Part shown: piece after piece, positions 7,310 to 16,289 of the stretch | Numbering within the stretch: position 1 is the first letter of the stretch | Layout: each line of letters starts with the position of its first letter | Source: a virus | Strand: one strand, 5' to 3' | IMG/VR virus record: IMGVR_UViG_3300025073_000028 | Location: 61,447 to 125,446 of that record | DNA length: 64,000 nucleotides | The notes under the pieces: model-generated | Seen by the model: the letters and a program-made list of their open reading frames with translations, nothing else | Database searches by the model: none | Told to the model about the DNA's origin: nothing | Program-made: the position numbers and the translations under genes

Positions 7310-9320
7310 GGTCAAAGAGAATCTTCTTGCTCAATTAATGGCCAAGCACGACAAACTCAAGGTAGAATTACATACTATCTCTTTATCTGAATATATCGAA
7401 TTAGTTAAAAATAAGCCTAGTATTGCAGCTAATGCTGCTGGGCGTGTCTATAATTCGATTCATCGACATGGTATTCGATACGAACTAGATCAATATGCCC
7501 TGGAAAAGGGAAAGAAAATTGAAATTTATGACTTCTTTGAAAAACAATTCTTTGGAATTCAGGATAATATTGGCATGCTAATGCAGTATCTTAAATCTGC
7601 TGCAAATAAAAGTGATGCAAGCCGCCGCCTACTCCTATTCATGGGACCAGTAGGAAGCGGAAAGAGTGATGTTGTTGACAAAATTAAAAGAAATCTAGCT
7701 GAATATAGCAATACTGATGATGGTGCTATTTACCGGATCAAGTATCCATTCACAGACGAAGAAAGTCACAAGTATGGTCTCGTGAAGAACCATTGTCCTA
7801 TCAATGAAGACCCATTACGAGCCTTACCCGATGAACTTAGGGAAGACTTTTTCACAGCAACAGGTATCAAAATCGAAGGCCATTTATGCCCACATTGCGC
7901 AAAGGTTCTAACTAAGTTCTTGAATGATGATATTTCGAAATTCTTATCACAACGATTTTTGATTAGTATTAGTCAGCGTCAAGGTATCGGTAACTTTATG
8001 CCCGGAGATCCTAAGTCTCAAAAAGCTAGTGACCTCAAAGGAACAAAAAATATTAGTACATTGAGCCAACATGGTCTAAGTGATCCGTTTAGTTATGATT
8101 ATTCCGGTGAAATTAATTACGCAAATCGTGGGATCATGGAACTTATGGAAATTTTAAAGATTTCCAAAGATATGCGAATGGATTTACTAAGTTTAACTCA
8201 AGAGAAACAGTTAAAAATTGAAAATCTCCCCATGATCGACGTAGACGAACTCATTATTTCGCATACAAACGAATCGGAATTCCGTAAGTTCATGGAAGAT
8301 CTAACAGAAGAAGCAACACAAGATCGCGTATGGACTATTGGTTGGCCTTATTGTTTAAGCTATAAGGACGAAGAAAAGATTTATCAAAAGATTCTTCGTC
8401 AAAACCAAAATCGCGATAAAATTCATATTGCTCCACATACTTTAGAAGTGGCAGCATTTTACGCAATGCTTACTCGCCTAAAGCCACCAAAAGGATCTGC
8501 TGTTGGACTTAAACAGAAGATCCGTTTCTATGCAGGAGAAGACGTATTCGGCTTAAACAAATCAGATTTGCGCCCTCTACGTCTTGAACATACCAGAGAA
8601 GGATTCGAGGGACTAGGACCCAGAAAGATCGTAGATTGTATTAATCGTGCAATGGCTGATCAAATTAATGACAATACAGAATTCCCATGTATTAACCCAG
8701 TAACTATTCTTGCAAAGATTAAGAAGTATTTACAAGAGAATCCTGAAGTCAAAGAAGAGTCACGTAAAGAATGGCTAGGTCATATTGGAACTGTTCTAGA
8801 AGAATATAACGATATGGCCGAGAAGGCTGTTGCAGGAGCACTACTTGCCGATATCGATAGTCGTGCTCAAGAATTATTCTCTCGTTATATTGATAATATT
8901 AATAATTTCTTATCCGAAGAAAAACCCAGAGATGAGATGGGGAATGAAATCCCATTGGATGATGAATTGATGAATTCAATTGAATCTGCTATTGGTGTAA
9001 ATTCTTCATCTAAACGTGAATTCCGTCATGAAATATTTCGTAAACATTGGGAAGTAACACAAGCAGGAGGGGAATTCAAGTGGAATTCTCATGATCGTTT
9101 ACGTGAAGCAATTGAGAAATATTTATACTCAAAAGCAAAGCAAACGTTACGTATCCCATTCGACAAACACTTAGATAAAGCTAAGCCTGGTAAAGATGGA
9201 GAGAAGGTTTTAAAAGCTATCAGGAAAAGATTGCAAGAACGTGGATATTGTGAATCTTGCGCAGAAGCTTTAATTAAATATGTTAATACTATTTTTGTGA
9301 ACCGCGCCTCTAAAAAATAA
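7296..9320 (+). CDS. prkA: PrkA family serine protein kinase
   Basis: The product is 674 residues, the usual PrkA/YeaG length. The start at 7296 is set by a strong AGGAGG at 7286-7291; the open frame extends further upstream into the RT gene. Recognisable PrkA blocks are FFGIQDNIGMLMQYLKSAA, the Walker A GPVGSGKSD, the PL-LP and GHLCPHC region, PGDPKSQ, ANRGIMELMEILK, TQEKQ, ISHTNESEF and PYCLSYKDEEKIY. PrkA is an AAA-ATPase/kinase-like protein linked to sporulation, stress and nitrogen starvation responses. In bacteria it is co-encoded with YeaH/YhbH and SpoVR, as here. Confidence 0.92.
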   Translation: MATTEVKENLLAQLMAKHDKLKVELHTISLSEYIELVKNKPSIAANAAGRVYNSIHRHGIRYELDQYALEKGKKIEIYDFFEKQFFGIQDNIGMLMQYLKSAANKSDASRRLLLFMGPVGSGKSDVVDKIKRNLAEYSNTDDGAIYRIKYPFTDEESHKYGLVKNHCPINEDPLRALPDELREDFFTATGIKIEGHLCPHCAKVLTKFLNDDISKFLSQRFLISISQRQGIGNFMPGDPKSQKASDLKGTKNISTLSQHGLSDPFSYDYSGEINYANRGIMELMEILKISKDMRMDLLSLTQEKQLKIENLPMIDVDELIISHTNESEFRKFMEDLTEEATQDRVWTIGWPYCLSYKDEEKIYQKILRQNQNRDKIHIAPHTLEVAAFYAMLTRLKPPKGSAVGLKQKIRFYAGEDVFGLNKSDLRPLRLEHTREGFEGLGPRKIVDCINRAMADQINDNTEFPCINPVTILAKIKKYLQENPEVKEESRKEWLGHIGTVLEEYNDMAEKAVAGALLADIDSRAQELFSRYIDNINNFLSEEKPRDEMGNEIPLDDELMNSIESAIGVNSSSKREFRHEIFRKHWEVTQAGGEFKWNSHDRLREAIEKYLYSKAKQTLRIPFDKHLDKAKPGKDGEKVLKAIRKRLQERGYCESCAEALIKYVNTIFVNRASKK

Positions 9321-9324
9321 CTTT

Positions 9325-9680
9325 ATGTTTAAAGTAATCAATGGCCTTACAATTGACTTCCAAAGAAGATTAATTTGGGGACCAACCCAAAAACCAATGA
9401 CTTGGTTTCAAGCCATGAACTTAGAAAAAGACGGTTGGAGATTGCCGACAAAAGATGAGTTAAGACAAGCATTTATAGATAAAGTTCCTGGATTTAAAAG
9501 TGCTCGCTTCTGGTCTTCATCTCTCTACACCTACTACCTTCAAAGCTATGTGTGGAGCGTGTCCCTCTTCTATGGCGATGCCTATTATGATATAGGTCCT
9601 CCATCTTCTACGTGCGGCGTGTGAGACCACTTGACTCTTTGATTTTAAAAGAATTTGGAATTATAATGGAAAAGTTATGA
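9325..9680 (+). pseudogene. Lcl/DUF1566-type variable protein, frameshifted copy
   Basis: Translation from the ATG at 9325 gives the family N-terminus (MFKVINGLTIDF, WGP, WRLPTKDEL) and FWSSS, then a variable segment (about 9520-9608). It stops at 9624 in a frame different from its paralogues. In the -1 frame the expected conserved ending YVRRVRPLDSLILKEF continues to a TGA at 9678-9680, which overlaps the next start (ATGA). A one-base deletion or two-base insertion in the variable segment therefore broke the frame. About half of the variable codons end in C, unlike the surrounding AT-rich sequence. The shortened protein ends at residue 99. Confidence 0.75.
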
Positions 9681-10045
9681 GTATATTCCAACAAATTGAA
9701 AATTTCGTAATCGACACCGAAAGAAAACAAATTTGGAAATTAGAGTCTATTAAAATGAGTTGGTGGACAGCCTTAAGACAAGAACAATATGAATGGACAT
9801 TACCAACAGCTAAACAACTAAAACGAATATGGGAACTTGAAGCTCCAGGATTTATCAAAGATTATTACTGGACAAATTCAGCTTACAGCATAGGTAATCA
9901 ATTTGGTGACTATGCTTGGTGTATAAGATTAACTGACGGTAATATTTATAACGAAGAAAAAGAGAGACCTCTTTTTGTATGTTATATACGACCATTCGAT
10001 TCTTACACACTGTTAGAACTTGGGTTTAATCGTGAGGAACTATGA
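9677..10045 (+). CDS. divergent Lcl/DUF1566-like protein
   Basis: The 122-residue protein has the same plan as its neighbour but is diverged: WTLPTAKQL, an aromatic YYWTNSAYS in place of FWSSS, YAWCIRL, and a closing YIRPFDSYTLLELGF. The fold is expected to be the C-type-lectin-like Lcl domain used for ligand binding. It sits between the prkA-like and yeaH-like genes, and the start couples to the frame of the disrupted copy before it. Confidence 0.65.
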   Translation: MSIFQQIENFVIDTERKQIWKLESIKMSWWTALRQEQYEWTLPTAKQLKRIWELEAPGFIKDYYWTNSAYSIGNQFGDYAWCIRLTDGNIYNEEKERPLFVCYIRPFDSYTLLELGFNREEL

Positions 10046-11244
10046 GCGATAGCATCTATGACATCTGGGATTTAAATAACCAGACTGATATGGAAGAGCG
10101 AAAACATACCGAACGTGTAAAAGAAGCGATTAAATCCGGCGCGAAAGATATTATTAACTCTGAAGATATTATTACATCTGATAGTGCTGGCAAAAAAGTT
10201 AAAGTACGTATCCCGACTATTAAACAAAGGCGTTTTATTTGGGGTACCAACAAAGATACACCACAACCAGATTATTCTGATACGAGTGGAGAAGCTTTAG
10301 GAGAAGAAGGAGATGTCCTTAAACCTGGAGACCCCTTTAGTCAAGGACAAGGTCCACAAGCAGGCAATGAACATGGAGATCCAACTTATACTGTAGAGAT
10401 TGACTTACAAGACATTATCGAAGAAATGATTCGACAGTTAGGGCTTCCTAATTTACGAGAAAAAGAGCAAAGGACAGTAGAGTCTATTGAAACAAAGTAC
10501 AACACCTATAGGCCAACTGATACAATATCAAACGCTGATATTGAAGAAACTATTTTAAGAAATATCATTCGTAATGCAGCAGAGACAGGAAAGGCATATG
10601 TAGGAGATTTTAAACAAGAAGATTTAGTAAAAATTTCTTATGAAGAAATTCCTCAATATACTACTCATGCAGCTGTCTATTTATTAATGGATGTCAGTGG
10701 TTCTATGACTGAAGAAATTCGTGTCGTTGCAAAAATGATCTTTTTCTGGATAGTCCAATTCCTCAAATATAATTATAAAAAAGTAGATATATATTTTATT
10801 GCGCACGATACTCAAGCTTGGTTTGAGGAAGAAAAGAAATTCTTTGAAGTATCTTGGGGAGGAGGAACTATTTGTTCTAGTGCTTTGAAATTAGCCGACG
10901 AACATATAGACAAACATCACCCTCCTTCAAAATGTAATAATTATATAGTACATTTAACTGACGGTGGAAATTGGGGAGACGATGATAACCGCTTATACGT
11001 TAAACTTGTGGATAAGTTATTAACTAAATGTTCTATGATTGGTTATGGAGAGATAAACCCACATCTAGGATGGGGAAATTATGGACTTCAATGGGAAGTA
11101 AGCTCAAATTCAGGGTCTGAATTATATTCCTTACTTAGAAACAAAATTACTGATGAAAAATTCCAGGCTATTTTAATTAATGGCAAGGAAGATGTAGATA
11201 AAACCTTACAGTTCTTCTTTGGGACAACGAAAAAGGAGAAATAA
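10042..11244 (+). CDS. YeaH/YhbH family protein (DUF444, VWA fold)
   Basis: The 400-residue protein has the family N-terminus with a basic stretch, a Gly/Pro-rich linker around residues 80-110, and a VWA-like domain with the metal-binding MDVSGSM (about residue 215), WGGGT, and LTDGGNWGDDDN. These are the hallmarks of YeaH/YhbH proteins, partners of PrkA. The start overlaps the upstream Lcl-like gene (ATGA), and the SpoVR gene follows with one base between them. Its role with PrkA is inferred from conserved bacterial synteny. Confidence 0.92.
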   Translation: MSDSIYDIWDLNNQTDMEERKHTERVKEAIKSGAKDIINSEDIITSDSAGKKVKVRIPTIKQRRFIWGTNKDTPQPDYSDTSGEALGEEGDVLKPGDPFSQGQGPQAGNEHGDPTYTVEIDLQDIIEEMIRQLGLPNLREKEQRTVESIETKYNTYRPTDTISNADIEETILRNIIRNAAETGKAYVGDFKQEDLVKISYEEIPQYTTHAAVYLLMDVSGSMTEEIRVVAKMIFFWIVQFLKYNYKKVDIYFIAHDTQAWFEEEKKFFEVSWGGGTICSSALKLADEHIDKHHPPSKCNNYIVHLTDGGNWGDDDNRLYVKLVDKLLTKCSMIGYGEINPHLGWGNYGLQWEVSSNSGSELYSLLRNKITDEKFQAILINGKEDVDKTLQFFFGTTKKEK

Positions 11245-11245
11245 G

Positions 11246-12742
11246 ATGCTCGTTGAAGGACACATCGACGAAGAAGTAAAAGCCATTAGTGAAATAGCAC
11301 ACGAAATGGGATTGTCTTGGGATCCTATTATTTGGGAAACAGTTCCTCCAAAATTAATGGCGATTATCGCAACCTATGGGCTACCCCTACGTATGCGTCA
11401 TTTCTCCTATGCTCCTACATGGACACAACAAAAAGCCGCTAGCGAATATGGTATGGTAGCGTTAGAAACCATTATTAATAATAACCCCACTTATGCCTTT
11501 ATGCATGCGAGTAACAATTTAGTTACTAATAAGTTAATTATTGCCCATTGCATGGGTCATGCACATGTTTTTAAAAACAATATTCAATTATCTAAAGTAC
11601 CTAAAGATATGGTACAAAGAGCTGCTGATTCTTGTTTGCGCGTAGAGCGTTATAAAGAAATGTATGGAGAGAAAGAAGTAGAAGACTTTATCACTATGGC
11701 ATTTGCTCTTGAGCGTCATTTGGATTGGTTTACATATACCCAAAAAGGCGAGAATAGACCACTATATCCCAAGAAGGAAAGGACAATTAGTTATACGGAA
11801 CCCGATATCATTGACTTATTAACACAAGAAAGCCCTCAAGTAACAAGTAAAGTCTCTTGGAATTACGAAACATTTCCTCCAAGAAAAGAACCTGATTTAT
11901 TATGGTTTCTTGCGCATTACGCACCTGATCTAGAAGAATGGCAAAAAGATGTACTCTTAACAGTGAGAGCAGAAAGTTATTATTTCTATCCTCAATTCTT
12001 AACTAAAACTATTAATGAAGGATTTGCAAGTCTTGTTCATATCGTAATTATGGAAAAGTACTTAAACGATATGGATATGGTTGATTTTGCCGCATTAAAT
12101 TCTGCTGTCATCAATCCGGGATGGGATGAAGAACACATGATTGGACGTATGGGGCATAACCCATATTATATAGGATATAAAATTCTTAGAGACATCTGGG
12201 AAAGATGGGACGACTATTATACCAATGGCCTTCCTAAAGATATGAAATTATATCCTTATCCACAAGATGACAACCAAAGGTTTCGAGACGAAGATGGAAA
12301 CATTGTTAAAGCAACTATTAAAGGATGGGATAAAGTTCTAGAAGTAGTTAAATTCGAAGACGATCCATCTTTTTATAGAACTTACTTAACTGACAAACTT
12401 ATGTACAAGTTACATTTATGTACAATGCAAAGAGATAACGAAACAGGGGAAGTTATTCTCAAGAATAGGAGTATTGAAGATTTCTGCTTTGAACAATCTG
12501 CTATGTCCTACGATTATGGTGTTCCCAGAATCACAATACAAGGAGTTGCAGATTCTGGAGCTTTAATTTTAGCTCATGAAAACCATCAAGATTTTCAAGA
12601 ATTTGGACTTGAATTAAAACTTGATGAATGTGAAGTAGTCATGAGATATATGGAAAAAATCTGGAAAAGATCAGTTATACTAGGTTCTACCATCAATGGT
12701 GAGAAAAAAGTATTAGTATGTAAAGATGGTAAAATTATTTAG
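11246..12742 (+). CDS. spoVR: SpoVR family protein
   Basis: The 498-residue product is close to the usual length. The start at 11246 follows AAGGAGA; the frame is open upstream but overlaps the yeaH-like gene. SpoVR/YcgB features are WDPIIWETV, YGLPLRMRHFSYA, PTYAFMHASNN, NKLIIAHCMGHAHVFKNN, FINEGFAS-like, and NPYYIGYKILRDIWERW. SpoVR is required for cortex formation in Bacillus and has a stress-related homologue YcgB in Enterobacteria. It completes the PrkA-YeaH-SpoVR triad. Confidence 0.92.
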   Translation: MLVEGHIDEEVKAISEIAHEMGLSWDPIIWETVPPKLMAIIATYGLPLRMRHFSYAPTWTQQKAASEYGMVALETIINNNPTYAFMHASNNLVTNKLIIAHCMGHAHVFKNNIQLSKVPKDMVQRAADSCLRVERYKEMYGEKEVEDFITMAFALERHLDWFTYTQKGENRPLYPKKERTISYTEPDIIDLLTQESPQVTSKVSWNYETFPPRKEPDLLWFLAHYAPDLEEWQKDVLLTVRAESYYFYPQFLTKTINEGFASLVHIVIMEKYLNDMDMVDFAALNSAVINPGWDEEHMIGRMGHNPYYIGYKILRDIWERWDDYYTNGLPKDMKLYPYPQDDNQRFRDEDGNIVKATIKGWDKVLEVVKFEDDPSFYRTYLTDKLMYKLHLCTMQRDNETGEVILKNRSIEDFCFEQSAMSYDYGVPRITIQGVADSGALILAHENHQDFQEFGLELKLDECEVVMRYMEKIWKRSVILGSTINGEKKVLVCKDGKII

Positions 12743-12752
12743 GAGAAAGATT

Positions 12753-13097
12753 ATGGACGTAAAGACAAAGATTGAAAGTGCTGTTACAAACTTTACACTA
12801 CGGAATATCAATAGTGGTGTGTTGGCTGGAGCAGGAATGATTACTTTCTGTGATTTAATCACAGTAAAATTCGCAATCTTTAAGAAAGATGATAAGACTT
12901 GGGTTTCCTGGCCCGTTGAAAGGGACAAGGAAGGGAATATCATGAAGGATAAATCAGGCAAATTCACCCAAGAAGGAGCTTTCCCTAAGGGTAAAGAAGA
13001 ACGCGAGGCATTAAATACTTTTATTTTAACTAAGTTTAATACTCAGCAAGAGAATACTACTCCTGCAACTACTACTTCAACTAAACCTAGGTGGTAA
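12753..13097 (+). CDS. SpoVG-like protein
   Basis: The 114-residue protein has its ATG at 12753 preceded by AGGAGAAAG; a longer frame overlaps spoVR. The pattern of strands (VTNFTLRNIN, GAGMITFCDLITVKFAIFK, WVSWPVE) followed by a linker and AFPKGKEEREALNTFIL resembles SpoVG, a small site-specific DNA/RNA-binding regulator. The Thr/Pro-rich tail is extra. The resemblance is moderate, and the position after the sporulation-type genes adds some weight. Confidence 0.5.
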   Translation: MDVKTKIESAVTNFTLRNINSGVLAGAGMITFCDLITVKFAIFKKDDKTWVSWPVERDKEGNIMKDKSGKFTQEGAFPKGKEEREALNTFILTKFNTQQENTTPATTTSTKPRW

Positions 13098-13100
13098 AAA

Positions 13101-13463
13101 ATGGCCATGGATATTACTCAATTAGTCGAAGATCTATTTGAGAAAAATCTATGGCCTATCCTAATTTGGGAGGATCAGGGAAAGCTTTGCGGATTCTTTA
13201 TAGAAGACACAAGAGCTTTTCTTGATCCTACTAAATATCCCCGCTCTGAAATATCCTATTCGCAAGATTGTAGTTTACTAGAATTAGGAAATTGGTTTAG
13301 ATTATTTCATATGAATAGGTTACAAATCCTTAATTTCCTTAAAACAGTTACCCCCTTATATACAGACGATGGATTTTCCGACCTATTTAATATCCTCAAT
13401 ACTGTCACTTCTTTAGAAGATCTTGGCAAAGAAATATGTAATTTTAGACTACGGTTATTATGA
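13101..13463 (+). CDS. hypothetical protein
   Basis: The 120-residue protein is not recognised. It has an acidic, Leu- and Trp-rich N-terminal half and a C-terminus ending in a basic FRLRLL. It is coupled to the next gene by an ATGA overlap. Confidence 0.55.
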   Translation: MAMDITQLVEDLFEKNLWPILIWEDQGKLCGFFIEDTRAFLDPTKYPRSEISYSQDCSLLELGNWFRLFHMNRLQILNFLKTVTPLYTDDGFSDLFNILNTVTSLEDLGKEICNFRLRLL

Positions 13464-13711
13464 CTATAATTGAAACAGCTAATCAAATAATAAATATTCT
13501 TAATCAATCAGCATTAAATGACAATGATCAAGCACGAGTATTGGCTCAGGTCATAGCAGCCTTAGGAGACGCAGTATCTCCAATCCAATATGGAGATAAA
13601 GTTGATCAACTAATGCTCGATCATCTTTCTCATCCTAACTTAGCTACTCTACTGTTAGTAGAAGCTTTAGACTTAATGAAGTTCATAGATAAACTTCAAA
13701 CTACAGACTAA
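13460..13711 (+). CDS. hypothetical helical protein
   Basis: The 83-residue protein of unknown family is predicted helical from its regular Leu/Ala/Ile spacing. The start overlaps the previous stop and an Lcl-type gene follows after two bases. Confidence 0.55.
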   Translation: MTIIETANQIINILNQSALNDNDQARVLAQVIAALGDAVSPIQYGDKVDQLMLDHLSHPNLATLLLVEALDLMKFIDKLQTTD

Positions 13712-13713
13712 AT

Positions 13714-14067
13714 ATGTTCAAAGAAATCAATGGCTTTACAATTGACTTCAAGAATAAATTAGTTTGGGGATTAACCCAAGAACCAAGAAGCTGGAGTAGA
13801 GCCATGAACTTAGAAAAAGACGGTTGGAGACTTCCAACAAGAGATGAATTAAAACAAGCATTTATAGATAAAGTTCCTGGATTTGCAAAAGATAGGTTCT
13901 GGTCATCGTTGTCTCTCATTAAGTATACCAACTACGCATGGTACGTGCATCTCGGCTACGGCTTCGCCGACTATGATAATAAAGCTCTCGACTATTATGT
14001 AAGATGTGTGCGGCCGCTTGACTCTTTGATTTTAAAAGAATTAAATTTTACAATGGAAATTTTATAA
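13714..14067 (+). CDS. Lcl/DUF1566-type variable protein
   Basis: The 117-residue protein has constant parts MFKEINGFTIDF, LVWGLTQEPRSW, WRLPTRDELKQAF, DKVPGF and RFWSS, then a variable segment (about 13912-13993), then YVRCVRPLDSLILKELNFTMEIL. This is the YVR-VRP ending typical of DUF1566/Lcl domains that serve as DGR targets. The 3-prime 50 bases are almost identical to the copies ending at 15260 and 24204. It is probably a ligand-binding C-type-lectin fold protein with no signal peptide; the location on the virion is unknown. Confidence 0.8.
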   Translation: MFKEINGFTIDFKNKLVWGLTQEPRSWSRAMNLEKDGWRLPTRDELKQAFIDKVPGFAKDRFWSSLSLIKYTNYAWYVHLGYGFADYDNKALDYYVRCVRPLDSLILKELNFTMEIL

Positions 14068-14075
14068 GGATTATT

Positions 14076-14588
14076 ATGGAAAAAATTATTCGACCTGCAA
14101 AATTTGAAAAATATAAGAAGACTTCATGCCTTCAATTAGAGTTATATTCACCGAAAGAAGGACCTGAATGGACAAATTCTGCTGGACAAAAATGTACAGA
14201 ATTACAGGCTGGTTCTGTAATGTTAACTATTTGCCCAATGGCAAATAATCAAATGCAACTAGAACAAATCCAACGTTTTAAGTTAGGATTTATTGATATT
14301 GAAAAAATTCTTTACTGGCTAGAAAAAACATTGCCTTATGCTTTACAAGATAATGATGAAAAAGGAAAATCAATAGCTTTGATCCATGATCCTAATGCAC
14401 AAACAGAAGCAATGGGATCTGTTATTAATCAACTAAGTGTTTTCTTTAATGGAACATCTTTTGGATTTACTCTTCGCCATAAAGAAAATGGAGAAGAGAA
14501 TGTTAGAACATTTTTTATGTCGCCTGAAGAAATGTTATCTTGTCAAATAATGCTTCGTACTGCACTTTCTAAGATTCTTGGATGGTAA
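14076..14588 (+). CDS. hypothetical protein
   Basis: The 170-residue protein is not recognised. An AAGGA box precedes the ATG. It has strand-rich N-terminal and C-terminal parts with a helix between, no Cys cluster and no membrane segment. The stop overlaps the following membrane protein gene. Confidence 0.6.
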   Translation: MEKIIRPAKFEKYKKTSCLQLELYSPKEGPEWTNSAGQKCTELQAGSVMLTICPMANNQMQLEQIQRFKLGFIDIEKILYWLEKTLPYALQDNDEKGKSIALIHDPNAQTEAMGSVINQLSVFFNGTSFGFTLRHKENGEENVRTFFMSPEEMLSCQIMLRTALSKILGW

Positions 14589-14899
14589 GTAAAAATTTAA
14601 TTGTCGTAGGTTTGATTACTTTATTTATTTTGACATTCATAATTGGCGGAATAGCCTTAACGGGTTTAATTTTAGGAGGAATAATATTTTTTGTTTTCTT
14701 AATTTTATTTAATAAACTTCCAATAAGACTTCAAAAATTTATGGTCAGACATCATATTATTACTGACGCACTTTTTAGTATATTAACTTTTTTTAGTCTA
14801 GGTGGAGGCATTCACGCTGTTGTTGCCGCTGCTTATATTGGCATTTTTATATCTTTAGCTTTATGGTTTTTACAAGACAAGATACATCTAATGCCTTAG
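14582..14899 (+). CDS. small membrane protein, about three membrane segments
   Basis: The 105-residue protein is hydrophobic throughout, with segments at about residues 5-45 (two close helices) and 60-98, rich in Ile, Leu, Phe and Gly. A holin-like or inner membrane role is possible, but there is no lysis gene next to it on this strand. Confidence 0.6.
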   Translation: MVSKNLIVVGLITLFILTFIIGGIALTGLILGGIIFFVFLILFNKLPIRLQKFMVRHHIITDALFSILTFFSLGGGIHAVVAAAYIGIFISLALWFLQDKIHLMP

Positions 14900-14906
14900 G
14901 ATAAAT

Positions 14907-15260
14907 ATGTTTAAAGAAATCAATGGCCTTACAATCGACTTTAAAAATAAATTAATTTGGGGACCAGTCCAAGGACTAATGACTTGGAATCAAGCCAAAG
15001 ACTTAGAAAAAGACAGTTGGAGACTTCCGGTAAAAGATGAGTTAAAACAAGCGTTTTTTGATAAAGTGCCTGGATTTACAGAGGATAGGTTTTGGTCGTC
15101 ATCGTCCTTTATCGACAACGCCGACCACGCATGGTACGTGGATTTCGACAACGGTTACGTTGTCGAAGGTCTTAAAACTTACAGGCTTGCAGCACGGTAT
15201 ATACGACCATTTGATTCTTTGATTTTAAAAGAATTAAATTTTACAATGGAAATTTTATGA
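14907..15260 (+). CDS. Lcl/DUF1566-type variable protein
   Basis: The 117-residue protein is a close copy of the gene at 13714 with constant N-terminus, WRLPVKDELKQAF, RFWSSSSF, a variable segment (about 15103-15190), then ARYIRPFDSLILKELNFTMEIL. In the variable segment about 13 of 21 codons end in C (for example GAC, AAC, GCC, GAC, CAC in succession), strikingly unlike the host gene's A/T-rich wobble bases. The stop overlaps the next start (ATGA). Confidence 0.8.
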   Translation: MFKEINGLTIDFKNKLIWGPVQGLMTWNQAKDLEKDSWRLPVKDELKQAFFDKVPGFTEDRFWSSSSFIDNADHAWYVDFDNGYVVEGLKTYRLAARYIRPFDSLILKELNFTMEIL

Positions 15261-15781
15261 ATCAAAAATTACTATACAAAACAGTTCTCTCAATGAGAAA
15301 AAATTTAAAAGACAAACAATGGAATCCTCATGTAGACACTATATATTACTTTAACGACATACTAGAAAGTTTAAGTTTAGTAAAAGAAGTTAATCCTTCA
15401 GAAGATATTTATATTACTACTGCTTCTATTATTGAAAACAAACCCAAGAAAATTATAGGCATTATCAATGATAATATCTACACCAATCCTCCTAGACTAA
15501 TTGAAGATGAAACTTTATTGACTGTTGATAGAACTTTAGCTTCAATTTTAGCAGCTATCCCATTTATGGAGATGAGAGAATTAATGGCCGCCAAAAAAGT
15601 ATTACATATATTTTTAGGCGAGTCGGAAACCTTATATGATTGTCTATTGGGTAAAACAAAAGACTTCGAAAGCGAGAGTCTAAAAATTATAGCTCATTTA
15701 CCTAAAGTATATATTTATAATAATAATTACGAAATGAAAGGAGAATTGATTGCTTCCTATTATTCTTTACTCAACTGCTGA
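15257..15781 (+). CDS. hypothetical protein
   Basis: The 174-residue protein is of unknown family. It has no membrane segment; a conserved-looking ITTASIIENKPKKIIG and a central acidic region are visible. The start is coupled to the Lcl gene. The downstream gene starts inside its 3-prime end. Confidence 0.55.
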   Translation: MNQKLLYKTVLSMRKNLKDKQWNPHVDTIYYFNDILESLSLVKEVNPSEDIYITTASIIENKPKKIIGIINDNIYTNPPRLIEDETLLTVDRTLASILAAIPFMEMRELMAAKKVLHIFLGESETLYDCLLGKTKDFESESLKIIAHLPKVYIYNNNYEMKGELIASYYSLLNC

Positions 15782-16289
15782 TGATTTACAGATATTACAG
15801 TCTCAATTAGATTCTTTAGAATATAATTATAATACTGTTAGTATCACTAATATTAAAACTAAAGATCTATTAACAACTTTAACAAATTTTAGCAATACAT
15901 ATAATTGCATATTATACGGAGAACGAGCTATTACAATTTGGAAATCCGTTCTTCCGAACCGTGAAATTATTATATGGACTAAAAATGTTACAACTCAAAA
16001 CTTAGAAAATCTTTTGAGACAAACATGTTCTATACCTGAACCAGTGTTAATGTGTGAAAAACCTAATTTGGAGTTAGAACCCCAAGATATTATTAATTTA
16101 ACTCATACGGGTTCTTCGGCAAATAAAATGTTTACAACAACACTAAAATCTGGGCATACAATTGCAGTATATCCAGACAATAAAAAAAGAGGTATGTATA
16201 GCAATGAATTAACTATGGAAGACTTAGACATTTTATATAAAATGGTTAAAACATTTGGCGGAAAAATTATAATAGAAGAAATAAAATGA
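15750..16289 (+). CDS. hypothetical protein, TTG start
   Basis: The 179-residue protein is not recognised. The TTG at 15750 is the likely start because AAAGGAG at 15738-15744 sits at the right spacing and no ATG is available nearby. It overlaps the upstream gene by 32 bases. The N-terminal half looks alpha/beta (LPIILYSTADDLQ, YNCILYGER). Confidence 0.55.
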   Translation: MLPIILYSTADDLQILQSQLDSLEYNYNTVSITNIKTKDLLTTLTNFSNTYNCILYGERAITIWKSVLPNREIIIWTKNVTTQNLENLLRQTCSIPEPVLMCEKPNLELEPQDIINLTHTGSSANKMFTTTLKSGHTIAVYPDNKKRGMYSNELTMEDLDILYKMVKTFGGKIIIEEIK

